Source of the DNA: Gnetum montanum
Lineage: Eukaryota > Streptophyta > Gnetopsida > Gnetales > Gnetaceae
Length of the DNA: 64,000 bases
Direction: 5' to 3'
NCBI GenBank assembly: GCA_015680685.1
Contig: MNCI01003445.1
Location: forward strand, 361,637-425,636
Shown here: positions 1-10,945 of the stretch, piece by piece
Layout of the letters: each line of letters begins with the position of its first letter
Position numbering within the stretch: the first letter of the stretch is position 1
Translations under genes and position numbers: made by a program
Notes under the pieces: model-generated
Seen by the model: only the letters and a program-made list of their open reading frames with translations
Database searches by the model: none
What the model was told of the DNA's origin: nothing

Positions 1-86
1 GCGATATCGTAGGAAAAGATGCGATATCGCGTACGCGATATCATGGGGGATGCGATATCGTGGCCTGTGCGAACCACGTCTCATCA
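1..86 (-). mobile_element. LTR start of an A-family Gypsy element nested in element A's 3' LTR
   Basis: Read on the minus strand, a new LTR appears to start at 86 with TGATGAG, the same 7-bp terminus used by elements A and (nearly) C. It runs left out of the window. It carries a cluster of GATATC-centred palindromes, as other LTRs of this family do. The junction falls inside the TATA region of A's 3' LTR: A's 5' LTR reads through the TATA box where this copy breaks off. No polypurine tract precedes the start, so this would be the 5' LTR of an inserted element. The target duplication on the other side lies outside the window. Confidence 0.5.
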
Positions 87-215
87 ATAGGCTAGCACGG
101 AAGAGATGATATTGGCTACCCGACATCATTTCTTGGGACCTGATATCATGAATCTAATATCAGAGCCTCGATATCAGGTATCTAGTATTGGAGTTGACAC
201 AATGATGACTCATCA
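87..215 (-). repeat. Element A 3' LTR, partial
   Basis: This stretch aligns in the same orientation with 20352-20479, including the shared phrases around the GATATC sites and the terminus at 215. A purine-rich tract on the minus strand sits immediately upstream, as expected for a 3' LTR. It is cut off at position 87 by another LTR start. Confidence 0.75.
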
Positions 216-228
216 TACCCCCACAACT
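216..228 (-). other. Polypurine tract of element A
   Basis: The minus strand reads agttgtgggggta directly before the TGATGAG terminus. Element C has the equivalent gttgtgaggg tract at the same place before its 3' LTR. Confidence 0.7.
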
Positions 229-406
229 AAATGAAAACTCATCCTCGAGTTAAACAAAATGAGGAACAAGTTCTTTACAAAAAATTGTTAGGAAGGTATG
301 GAATTATTAACTGACTTAAACAAATAAACAAATGGACTTATACATGCTATAGTGGCACTTAACAAAAATTAGGATAGAATATTACAAGACACAAAATTAG
401 GGAAGC

Positions 407-1705
407 TCATGTAGTTTGTGGAGGTGGTGGCTCCTCCATTAGTTGCTTCCCTTTGTCATTGGGTTTTTAAAATTGGTAATAATTGAGAAGCACCTGCAAC
501 TTTTCTTCTTCTATTCATGGATCCTATATCGTCCAAGCTGCTAAACTGATGTGTGCTGGTGCCAATACATTCCAAGGGCATGGCAACTGCAAAAACATTT
601 TGTTGACCTTCACGTACCAGGCCGCAAATTTTTATCTCTCTTTTTCGAATGCCCTAGCTTTTTCTTTGAATTCATGATAATCTGTGAGTCTCCTAGCTAG
701 GTTTGAAGCAACATACTTTTGTCCATAGTAGCAGGCTTTAACCATGTCAAGTTTTAAGTTTTCTATGTAAAGTTTCTACAAAGCCGCTTTTATGTTCTCA
801 AACTCTTTCTCATATAGGACATAGGTGGTCACTACCTATTTTTCCAGCTTGCTTCTACGTCAACCTACTATTAACATGGCAAGGTTGGCATATCTGAGGT
901 TAGCTAACACCATGTATTCTTTCAAGTCTTCAATATGTAGGTCTTTATTTTTCACCTCCGCATGGTGGACCAGTGCATAGCTATCTAGAATTGGCTGCCA
1001 CTTAGGATTTTATGTTGACATAGACCCAATGTGGGCTTTGGCCATTTGGATTTATTTTTTGTTTATTTTCTTATACATGCCTACTTGGTCGCAAAAGTGC
1101 TCTTTTAGCCTTTCATGCTTCTTAGCCTCATTCTACCACATGCTTATTTCAATTACTAACTTCTATCGAATGGCACAAACCTTCTTCATTGAGAGGGTTC
1201 TATTTTCCTTGGCCAATCTATTAATATCCTGGTTGAACCTCATCAGTTGTTTCCTTAACTAATGAATGCTTTCTTCCAAAACATTTTTTTGTTTTTTAAT
1301 GGTGGTCAACCTGGAGTTCTCAACAATGAGCTGTTTATTCTCTTCCTGAGTGACAATTGGTGCCTTCTTGTAGGCAAGGGATTGTGCATCAATAGCAGAA
1401 GCATTCTAGATTACCTTGTCCTTTTCTTGCTTAACAACTTTATTCTCCTTAATCAATTTAATTAGCTACTCCATTCTGAATTACTCTAGATGGTCAAGCA
1501 CAATAAATCGAATAGGATCCCATTGTCCAACTCTCATGGCAGCTAACTCTTATTGTAAACATTGCACCTCTGGCTCTGCATGTTCCACCATAACTTCAGC
1601 CATGACCACCTTTCCCTTGGTGATGATGAGGTCTGATTGGGTTGGAGTGACATCATTGGTGATGTCAAACAAGGTGGTCATCACCCTGTCTGCAATAATC
1701 AATCT
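407..1705 (-). pseudogene. Element A ORF2, C-terminal half (coiled-coil protein)
   Basis: Translating the minus strand with a few in-frame stops gives a charged, helix-rich sequence. It matches the C-terminal half of element C ORF2 block by block: LAKENRTLSMKK against [23 protein letters not shown] against EKLKEHF..QVGM, and FAAWYV followed by QLP near the end. The frame ends in QTT-stop at 409-407. This is the continuation of 15074-13658, separated by element B. The function is unknown. The position after pol corresponds to the env-like or extra ORF of Athila/Tat Gypsy elements, but I recognise no envelope features such as a signal peptide or membrane helix. Confidence 0.65.
1701..1705 (+). 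repeat. Target-site duplication of element B, left copy
   Basis: aatct abuts the TG of the left LTR; gatct at 13653-13657 abuts the CA of the right LTR. Four of five bases match and the difference is a transition. Confidence 0.6.
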
Positions 1706-1779
1706 TGAAATACCATCAAATCTAAACTACAACATCTCATCTTCAAGTTTGTTTAAGTGTCAGCATGAGGCCATTTACT

Positions 1780-2330
1780 AAGACTATGCTAAGACTATGC
1801 TCTCCACTACCCCAGAGTGTAGTAAAGCATATTTAGCATGAAGACTTAGTTTTTGTATATTTTTCTAAGTGTTGAGACTACACTCTCCATTGCCCTAAAG
1901 CATAGTGAGCCTCATGCAGAGCGTAGTCAACATGAAGGCCAGTTTTGCAATTTTTGCTAAGTGTTAAGCTAGTCGTTGCAAAAATTTTCTAAGTGCTGAG
2001 ACTACACTCTCCACTACCCTAAAGTGTAGTCAAGTGTAGTCAGCATGAAGGCCTAGTTTTTGTAGATTTTTTCTAAGTATTAAGACTACACTCTCCATCA
2101 GCCTAGAGTGTAGTCAAGTGTAGTCAATTGGAAGCCAATCTTCACAAGTTTTGACAAGTGCTAGGACTATGCTCACCCCTAGTTAGGAGTGTAGTCAACC
2201 TCCAGTGGTGAGCATAGTTAGCACATAGCCATTTTTTCCAAAAAAATTTCTAAGTGTGAGACTACGCTCTCCCCAAATCTAGAATGTAGTCAAGTGTAGT
2301 CAACTAGAACAACCTCCAAAGGCCTTCACA
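1780..2330 (+). repeat. U3 hairpin array of element B 5' LTR
   Basis: About six diverged units begin near 1786, 1877, 1999, 2083, 2163 and 2261. Each contains an inverted pair of the type gactacactct...agagtgtagtc around a spacer of roughly a dozen bases. The matching array in the 3' LTR is at about 11990-12480. Confidence 0.75.
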
Positions 2331-2684
2331 ATGCAACCTCAGCATTTAGCTTAGCCCCAACTCATTCTCCAACAAGCATAGTTAGCAAAATGCATTTTTT
2401 TATATCCCTTTTATCCCCAAAATTCTAACTATGCCTGACCCCACACAAGACAGTGGAGAGCATAGTCTTCAAAGTTGCATTTTTTCAGGTACATTGCAAT
2501 CCTCTCAATGCATATACATGTAGTCGGTAGCATAGTCACAGTCCCACAATCTCGTAGAGTTTGGTAGAGTATAGCAGAGCACAACATCGCTAGACTTAGT
2601 GGAAAGCATAGTTGGATGACAACGTAGTCCCAACCATCCCATTGTGACATGGTAGTCACTCCACACTTCACACTAAACCTAGCC

Positions 2685-2693
2685 CTATAAATA
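2685..2693 (+). promoter_or_regulatory. TATA box of element B 5' LTR
   Basis: ctataaata is present downstream of the U3 repeat array and is conserved in the other LTR at 12877-12885. It is the likely RNA polymerase II promoter of the element. Confidence 0.65.
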
Positions 2694-3760
2694 CCCCCAC
2701 CCTCAACATTTTTAGGATTGGCAAAGTTGAAGTAGGTTGGCAAATTTGAGCATTAGGCAAGATTCAAGGTTGACAAATTTGAAGTGTTGGCACATTTCAA
2801 ACTTCATAGACTTGCAAACCTAAGGAGCGCTTGGGAGGAAACCAAAGGCATCTTGGCAAAGTTGCAGACTACCACAACCCACCACAGGACATTGCAGTCC
2901 ACTGAACACCATGGTGGCTAACCTAGTAGACACAAACACCACAGCAAAACGTTAGTCTTCATAGCCAGACACCCTTGAGACTATGACTATACAATCCACT
3001 ACACCTATTGTACATCATGTGCCTTCTAACCCCTCTTGATGTTAACTATGCTCAACCCCATTTGGGGTAGTGTTCTACTCCTCTCTCTTTCTCTTCACAT
3101 TTTGAGCATTTTACTTGCATTTTTTCATTTGTTCTATCACATAACTACACCCAAAAACATGCTTGGATGATGGTCTTCACATGTTGACATCCTCATTTTC
3201 ATGAAAAAGCTAGACTACACTTCACATTGCTAACATTGTTAACACTGCTCAAACACTTAGCACCATTTTGCATTAGCATCACGACTAACCATGCTACACC
3301 CCGATTACATCCAATAAGTCCATGTTTGATTGATAATACTAGTCAGGGCACCCCATCTCCATCTCCAATAGGCCCTTGCACAAATGTGGGATTAGGCTTT
3401 GCACTTGTGAACCTCTTGGTGTTCCAACCATTGATGTTTTTTTTTGTTACACTAGCCCCTCACCTACCCGAAGCCTCGTAGTGAGCAACGCATCAACCGC
3501 TTCTCATCCAAGGGCCAACCCCACCAGCAACATGGGTAGACCCACTAGATGCCAATGCAATAGGTCCAATGAATGCCTTGAAGATGAAATGCCTAAGCAA
3601 TAAGAAGACTAAAGAGCACTTGATCCACTGAAGTTAATCCCTATCTCTACAGTCCTTATGGCCAAAGCAACTGAAAAGGCCACAACTAAGCACTGAGGCC
3701 CCCAAATAGGCTAGGCAAGAAAAGCCTAAGTCACCTCCACAAGAGATTCATCTCTTAGGC

Positions 3761-4378
3761 TATATGGAAGAAGTCAAAGCCAACAAAACAATAGACAATG
3801 GCAAGGACTTTGTAGATGCGTTAACTCAAGTCAAACAGGTGCTCAAGTAAAAAAATACCACATTGAGCTTCTATGACCTAATTATGATCTCATCTACATA
3901 CCATGAAGCACTGGTGTAGATGTTGACCTCCATCCCTATTACAGAGGACATCCTTGCAAATGAGAACTCCATCCATGTAGTGATGTTGCCCCTTGCACCA
4001 CAGGAATTGAGTCCAACATCCCTAATGTTTTGTGATGAAGTAATTAAGATAAATCCTAAGGAGAGTGAGGTCATGATAGCCTTAATGTTCATCACCATAC
4101 ATGTTAGGTAATGCAAGATCCATAGGGTGCATGTTGATGATGGAGCAGTAACAAATATAATACCTTACACCGTCGTAGACAAGTTAGGCCTCATAGACAA
4201 AATTAAGCTAATAAAAGCCATGTGCCTGAAATCCTTTAACGAATCACATGTCGTTGTTAGGGGCATCATCACAATAGCCTTCATGGTAGGGGAGCAATTC
4301 CTTACCACCAATGAATTCATCATCATAAAGGAGATGCCAGGATTTAGCCTAATATTAGGTAGGCCTTGGCTAGCCTAG
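3761..4378 (+). pseudogene. Element B gag C-terminus and retropepsin-like protease remnant
   Basis: One frame with three in-frame stops (near 3848, 3917-3919 and 4112-4114). The last third carries an aspartic protease pattern: VDDGAVTNIIP, with D-G-A at the active-site position, then VDKLGL, ending in LILGRPWL, the usual C-terminal block of Ty3/Gypsy proteases. The upstream part is acidic and resembles the gag-protease linker. The residue after the active-site Asp-Gly is Ala rather than the Ser/Gly common in this lineage. No RT follows; the frame closes at 4378. It is inactive. Confidence 0.7.
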
Positions 4379-4999
4379 TTATGGGCTATTTCCTTCCTGA
4401 TTCATCAAAAAATCCACCTTCCATACGAAGGTGATGAAGCTATCATCCACGATGATAACGTCGCCCCTCCGACTATCAACAACATAGACATGAAGCAAGG
4501 GTCAAAGGTCAAATTCCCTAATGACACACCTTCATAGACAATGAAACACATAAGGTTGACACACCCGAAGAGACAATAGAAGCCACTAACCTCCTGAAGG
4601 ATGCCCTATGGGAAAAATTTCCCTTCAATGTAGCAAGCGAGGGTCAACGAGACTACCAAATAGTGCAATCTAGGACCTATGCACCCCTTAATCCACAATG
4701 TCTTAGGTAGCAATTGCACCACTAAGGTACCCCCCTAGTCTGAAAATATGCAAGGAACATGCCCGCTATTCACCTCTTTGCACCTTGCATCTTGCTTCCC
4801 ACTTACGTTGCACTAGTACTATAACATATTGTTTGCATTTAGTTTAATTGCTTAGCTTACCATCTATGTCACCTAGGCATTTGATAACTTAGTTTACATT
4901 TCTGCCATTGTTGTTTTAATGCATTTGCCTTCATGCATAAAAAACATCAAAATGCATAAAAATCATAAAAGCTAAAATTACAAAAATAAGAGGTAGTGA
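4379..4999 (+). other. Non-coding interior of element B
   Basis: The frame continues for a short distance with stops and then gives way to AT-rich sequence (about 4800-4990). I recognise no domain. Confidence 0.4.
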
Positions 5000-5460
5000 T
5001 AGATGGTCGCCATGGCCTTAAACTAGCAACACGCGGCCCACCATGGCCTTAAACTGGTGACATATAAGCTGCCAAGTCCTTAAACCTGCAACGTGTGGCC
5101 CACCATGACCTTAAACTAGCAACATGTGGCCCAAATTAGCCTAAAACTACCATTCTCAAATCCCCTTACAATGACCTAAAATGGCCTTAAACTACCCCCC
5201 CTAAATCCTAGCAACAAGGGCCAGAATGACCTTAAACTATCACTACAACTTAGAATGACCTAAAACTGTCACTTTTAATCCTCTTGTTATGGCTTAAAAT
5301 GGCCCTAAATTAGCAATCCTATCACTGTAGCCTGAAATGACCTTAAACTATAAATACATAGCCCGCTATGGCCTTAAACTGGTAACATGTGGCCTGAGAT
5401 GGCCTTAAACATGCAACACACATGATCCATAATGACCTAAAACTATCATCAAGGAGTGCA
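5000..5460 (+). repeat. Degenerate tandem array 1 of element B
   Basis: About a dozen diverged units of roughly 30-35 bp contain the core atgrccttaaactagcaaca, often followed by tgtggccca. It lies between the protease remnant and the 3' end of the antisense gene. Array 2 near 10270-10690 has a related core. Confidence 0.7.
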
Positions 5461-5815
5461 TCTACCTTGGCCACCTTACTTGAATCCCACTATAGCTTAG
5501 GAACTGTAGTCATGCAACAATCGATCAATCTTAGCTAAGAACTAAGCATTCAAGCAATGAGGTAACATAAAGTAAAGCAACATTGCACACATATTGAGCT
5601 CAGGATCCACTTATTGCAAGCAGTCCACCATGACCTCAACAACGCCTTTCATAAACATGAATTTATCTGGCATGTCTACCTATGGGTCCATGTGATAGGT
5701 AGATGTGGGACCACTGGTGGGAATATCTGAGGTTGTAACACAATAATGCAATTAGCACATGGCTGAACAACTAAAGATACTAGATCAAACAAGCAATAAT
5801 AGATGGCAGCACAAG

Positions 5816-8160
5816 TTAGTTACCTAGCAGGCCCTCAGGCATAAGTGCAAGGGGCTCACCTAGCTACACACCATTGAACAAGCTATCAAAATTACCCCCA
5901 TCGAGGTGGAGCAATCCTTCTTCCTCCAACTACTGGAGGATCTCTATTACCTCAGGTAGCTCATCTATATGACCCTCCCTAGCTTGAGGGGGCTCTTCCT
6001 CTGCTACCACCTCAACTGTTGCTCTAGGATCCCTCTCTCCTATCTTTGTTATTAATGCATATTCATACATAGCACATTAGTACACATATGCACATCATTA
6101 GCTAGTTAACAGTATAACATAAAATAAAGGTATAAAAACATAAATATACACAAAAATACAATTGATGCATTTAAGAAATTTACAAATACCAACCTACAAC
6201 CTCTGTGCACAAGCTTTGAAGCTTAATATGGATCCTCTTGCTACTTAGCTTCCCAACCTCAAGGACAACCTCCTCTATAAGATGTGGCCTCTTGATCTTA
6301 GCCTTAGATAGTCCCACCATATCTACTATATAGCAATTTACCTTACTCACATCCCCAATGCCAACTAGAGGACTCTTGCTCGTGTTATCATGTGAGTAAT
6401 GTGACTGTCCTATGGGATCCTTAGTCTTTATAGATAATGATTTATCAATCCCCTCTGGGGGGTCCTACACGCATGTAGTCATGAACATGTACTTGATCCA
6501 TGGCTTGGACAACTGCTTACGATCCTACATAACCCATCACACATCGTCATGCACAACCAAGAGCTTCACGAACCTTCGCAAGTATCCTATGAAGAAGGTG
6601 AAATGGACATGAGACCTCGCCTTGAGGTTGAACTGTAGCCTAGAGATCTCTGCATGTAGGCCAATGGCTATATATGTAGCCCAATTAAACCTCATACCCT
6701 CTAGCAGCACCTCCTTCATTACTCATGCCTACTCCACCCCAAGGATCTTTCCTTGGAAGAGAAAATTTGAACAAGCATGAGCAAGGAAAAGAGGGTAAAG
6801 CTCCCATACCTCAAGCACTAGCACATCCTTATTGATATGCCCTTGTAAGATCAAGTGGCTCCTAACTAGTCCTCAATCTCCCCTCTGTAGTCTACCTCCC
6901 TACTAGCCTTATCAATAATCATCAGGCCATCAATAGGAAGGCCAAAGAGGTTGGCAAAGAAAGACTCATTGAGGTCTAGCACTACTGTCACACCGTGCAC
7001 TTGGATGATACACTACTTGACGTTGCTGCTGAAGGAGTCAATGATGGTGACCATTTTGGCCACCAAAATACTTGGCCTATAGACCAAAAATAGGTCCATC
7101 AATCTTGCATGCATGAACCTAGCCATTAGTGCATTCAAGGCTTTGTGGCACAACTAGTATTGCACACCCTCCGCCTCATCATACTTCATGATGAGGGTGG
7201 CCTCTATGCAACCTGTAGTGACCACTGTCACCTCAGTAGAGGCAACGACCACTGCAACAAAGGCAAAACAACACTAGCATCATGTAAAGGCAAGCTAAGA
7301 TACATACATGAGCAAGTACATGAGCTAAAGCTTAGATACATATGCGGCAAAAATGGAGTGTAAGACAATGGTGACACTGCAAGCATCTCCTCGATGTTAA
7401 TCTCACCAGTAGTCCACTCCTCATCCAACCAGCCATTAGCCCTACATCACTCATATGCCTTTGAGTATCAGGTAGGGTAGACCTCTAGATCAAGCTCCAC
7501 CTACTCAAGCACAGTTGACCAAACATTTGTACTAGATGATAACACCTCCAAGGTAGTATGGGTTAAGGCTAGAGCACCCACCTTGTCATGCAAGCCCTCC
7601 TCATCAACTTTGAACCTAGTGTTAGTCATGAGCTATTAGTAATTTAACATAAGCTAGTAGTGAAAAAACATTGTGAGAACTGTGAAAGCACTTACCCTCC
7701 GATGTAGTAGATAGTTCTAAGTGGGTTTTGGAACAAGGTGTGCATCCACAACACAATGAAGAGGATGTTGCTTTTATTGTAGCAACTAACCTCATCATGC
7801 GGCATATCCTGGATAGGTGTCAAGCACTCTAAGACCTTTACCAAAATCACCTACTCCATCATCGTTGATAGTAGGCTCATCTGAGATGAATCTCAAGATG
7901 CCCTGGTTAGCCTTGGGCAGCAACATCTCAATGATAGTGCTAGCAGCCTCCACTACCAAGTGTGACCACATGATCACACCAAACTACTATAACAAGAATT
8001 CTAGGAACTCATAAGCTCCTAGCTAGAACCACATCACCTGATGAGCCACCTACATATCCAACGTAGGTGTGTTGGGGATGGGTTCTCTCATGCAACATAG
8101 GATGCTCATGAGCTCCTCTATGATCAAGACAGGCTTCACCAGCACCCTGCAACTGCCAAG
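5816..8160 (-). pseudogene. Antisense, apparently multi-exon ORF of element B
   Basis: On the minus strand, long stretches translate as protein with few stops. One block (about 8150-7700) includes EAASTIIEMLLPKANQG. Another (about 7251-6200) includes NESFFANLFGLPIDGL and MKEVLLEGMRFNWATYI. An acidic tail (about 6030-5816) contains VEVVAEEEPPQ and ends at TAA 5818-5816. The blocks are separated by sequence with splice-like signals: acceptors ttgcag near 8157 and at 7257-7252, and a donor g|gtaagt near 7694. The central block resembles the putative plant transposon protein seen in Athila/Tat env-like or antisense ORFs. There is at least one frameshift (about 6870) and several stops, so this copy is dead. 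The exon boundaries are my reading. Confidence 0.55.
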
Positions 8161-8590
8161 TAATAAGCAAAGTGGTAGTATATAGATGTAGATGCAAATT
8201 TTGACATGAAAGTATTAAAATAAGTTAGCAAAAATTAGCAAAATTAACACAACATACTCTAGGGCCCTACAGGTATAGGATGTCAACCAACTCATTTGAC
8301 ACCCTTGGTACCCACTAGGGTACAGCACGTTTTCAGGGGCTTAGCATTCCATTTCATGGGTTTATTATTATGCATACTTTACAAAATCTTGGTAAAATTT
8401 TCTAACTTCGAACTACCTCAATGGAGAGCATAGTCTGAAAATCACAAAAATTTTCTAACTCTAGACTGCCTTAGTAGAGAACATAGTCCCAAACTATGAA
8501 TTTTTCTAACTTCCAATTCTAAAAAATGAACTTTTGGGGCAAACACATTTCAACAAACACTTGGTCACGTCAATAGGGAGTGTAGTCTCC
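8161..8590 (+). other. Element B interior with diverged LTR-like motif
   Basis: No coding signal recognised. Around 8400-8520, phrases such as ttttctaact...ctagactgcct...gagaacatagtc echo the U3 hairpin units of element B's LTRs in decayed form. Confidence 0.35.
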
Positions 8591-9480
8591 ATGCACCTTG
8601 TGCCACCGCCCCACCACCATCTATGCGTTGTGCCATACCATGGTGTTGCACATCGTGCCTACACCCTACCATGTCCTACTGTACTTCGCACTGATGCCCT
8701 GCAATGTCCTACGTCCACTATGCTGCTATGCTATTGCCCCTGTCCTACTTGCCAAGCCCTGCCTTCTTCCTCTTCACTTATGCTACCCTAAACCTCCACA
8801 AAAATTTTCAAGAAAAAAATAAAAAATAGCCATGACGTGCAATGGCAGGTGCAACCCTTGTGGCAATGGCAACCATGGCCTCCCCACACTTGCATCGCAT
8901 CATGTCTACACAAACCCCAACTTTTTTATGTGGCCCCAAAGGGGCCAAACAGAAACCTTGCCACACATCAAAACAAAAGAAAAAAATTTGAAAAAAAATG
9001 TAGGGATAAAACCCCTATCGCACCCCCTACCTTCGTGGTAGGTTGCTTCTTGGCCTACCCTCACACCCTTTCCACTGCAAGAACACCTATAACCTTGCTA
9101 TGACAAGCAAAGGCCTGAACCTTGGCTCCTATGTGCCCCAAACCTATAGATCTATCCTATCCCATGCACCCTAAAAGCCCCTATTGCCATCAAACCCCAC
9201 AACCTTGCAAAATTTCTACAACTCAAAACCCCCATGCACATCTACCCTACACCATGCAGTGGCAACCATTCCCTCGCAACCTCGCAACGCAACATAACTT
9301 GCAGCCCCTCCCAAAATTATCCACGCAGCACCATCCCATGCATAACAAAAAGAAAAAAAAATAGCCCAAAAATCCTCCCCACCATCATGCCCTCCCTGCC
9401 ACTGTCATGGCCAAAATGGCACGCGATGGTAGCAACCACCGTCATGATAGGGCGCATCGCAAGTCTACGCTCCAAACCCT
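8590..9480 (+). repeat. C/A-rich, strand-asymmetric low-complexity tract
   Basis: The + strand is strongly enriched in C and A and poor in G, with runs of cac, cca and accc. The overlapping open frames here are a composition effect: several are open at once and all read Pro/His/Thr-rich. It lies inside element B upstream of the antisense ORF. Confidence 0.5.
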
Positions 9481-10270
9481 CACCAAAGACCAAAAAATGA
9501 AAAAAAAGAAAAAGAAGAAAAAGGAGAGAGTGTAGTCAAAGTACTTGGTTAATATCAATGGCCTCCTCTCCTCCATGAGTGCTTGTGGTAGGTGGCCTAG
9601 TGCTCTCTCCCCATTGATGATGTTCGCTAGTCTTGGGTACAGGTGTCCACTTTGTTGCATCATTCTTCTCCAAATACATTCTCCACTAGCAGTGCACAAT
9701 AGCAATGGCAAGACAACGCTCTAGATGTCACAGTTGAAAGCAAGAAAATGACAACTTACCTGCAGTGAAAACATGCCTATATATCCTCTCAAGGTCATTT
9801 AATGATCCAGCATAGTCATCCATACTTAGTTGACAATTTTGATTTTTCACTACCCTGTGAACACCTGATCCAATTCCATTGCCTAAGCATGGCCAAGCCT
9901 CCTCAAAATGACATGACTAACACATCCACAGTTCACTAAGATCTAAAACTAGCATGCACACAACCTACCGAGGCCTAAAACTAACATAAACATGCTTACC
10001 TCTTACAGCAACTTGCATGCATACTTAGTCAAACTTCACTACATTGTTTTTTCCATTTGTGCATGTTGACTTTGTGAAACAAGTGGCACTTGACATTTTT
10101 TCTAGTTGGTTTTGCATGAGCACGACATAGCTATGCATGAGCATATTTTCTCATCTTTGATCACTAAGGCCTATGATAATAGAGCATTTAAGCTTGCTCA
10201 TCAAGACATAAATGAGTTTGCCAATCTAGTGAACCATTCATACCTAAAGCTATACTATGCCTAGTGTGCA
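9480..10270 (+). other. Element B interior, no gene recognised
   Basis: It includes an A-rich run near 9490-9525 and a few scattered copies of the taaaactagca core (about 9940-9990) that may be outliers of array 2. The minus-strand frame at 9711-9442 could be upstream antisense coding sequence, but I cannot confirm it. Confidence 0.35.
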
Positions 10271-10690
10271 GCACTGCACATCAATCCAACAATGTAAGCA
10301 TTCATCTGCTATGACATGAAATTGGCACAGAGACAACTCATTTGCTATGATGTTAAACTAGCAAAGCATTCATCCACTATGACATTAAACTAGCACAACA
10401 TTTGTCCGCTACAACGTTAAATGAGCACGCACACACTACTCATTTGCCATGATGCTAAACTGACACGACTTGTCCTTAGGTCACGATGTTAAACTGGCAC
10501 AACAGCTCATCCACTATGACGTTAAATAGGCATAGCATGTCCGCTATGATGTTAAACTAACATAGCTCATCCACCATGACACTAAACTAGCACAACGGTC
10601 TACCAAGACCTTAAATTGGGTTCATGGTTTACTAGGACTTTAAACTAGTTGGGCTATGGTCTATCAAGATCTTAAACTGGGTTCGTGGTT
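10270..10690 (+). repeat. Degenerate tandem array 2 of element B
   Basis: About a dozen units of 28-40 bp have the core ctatgayrttaaactagcac. The core resembles that of array 1, so both arrays probably come from one ancestral repeat and now flank the antisense gene. Confidence 0.65.
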
Positions 10691-10804
10691 AGCCACACAC
10701 AATTCTGTAAGCAAGCAATTGAGTATAACTCTAACTCTGCCCTCCCCCCCTCCTTCCCACTCTTTTCTACACCATGTGGGTGGGGATACTACAATCTCAA
10801 AAGG

Positions 10805-10945
10805 GAGCACCTACAACCAGCACAGCCTTTGGAGCATTTGCAACATCATTGTCCCTTGGCATTTTACTAGCTTTTTGAGCACCTACAACTGGTGTAGCCT
10901 TTAGAGCACTCGCAACATCTTCACCCATAGAATTTTATTTGCATT
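10805..10945 (+). repeat. Direct duplication of about 70 bp
   Basis: gagcacctacaac...agcctttggagcatttgcaacatc (10805-10875) recurs with substitutions at about 10877-10945. Confidence 0.6.

Larger units (their letters stand above)
1706..3451 (+). repeat. Element B 5' LTR
   Basis: It aligns along its length with 11900-13652, starting TGAAATACCA and ending TTACA. U3 contains about six imperfect repeats of 80-95 bp, each with a hairpin. A TATA box (ctataaata, 2685-2693) follows the repeats at the same position in both LTRs. Confidence 0.85.

Noticed and set aside
483-1781. Four + strand open frames
   Set aside because: They are shadows of the minus-strand ORF2 of element A; their translations match nothing and the minus strand aligns with element C.
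8534-9500. Pro/His-rich + strand frames
   Set aside because: Several frames are open at once because of C/A-rich composition; no similarity or consistent start.
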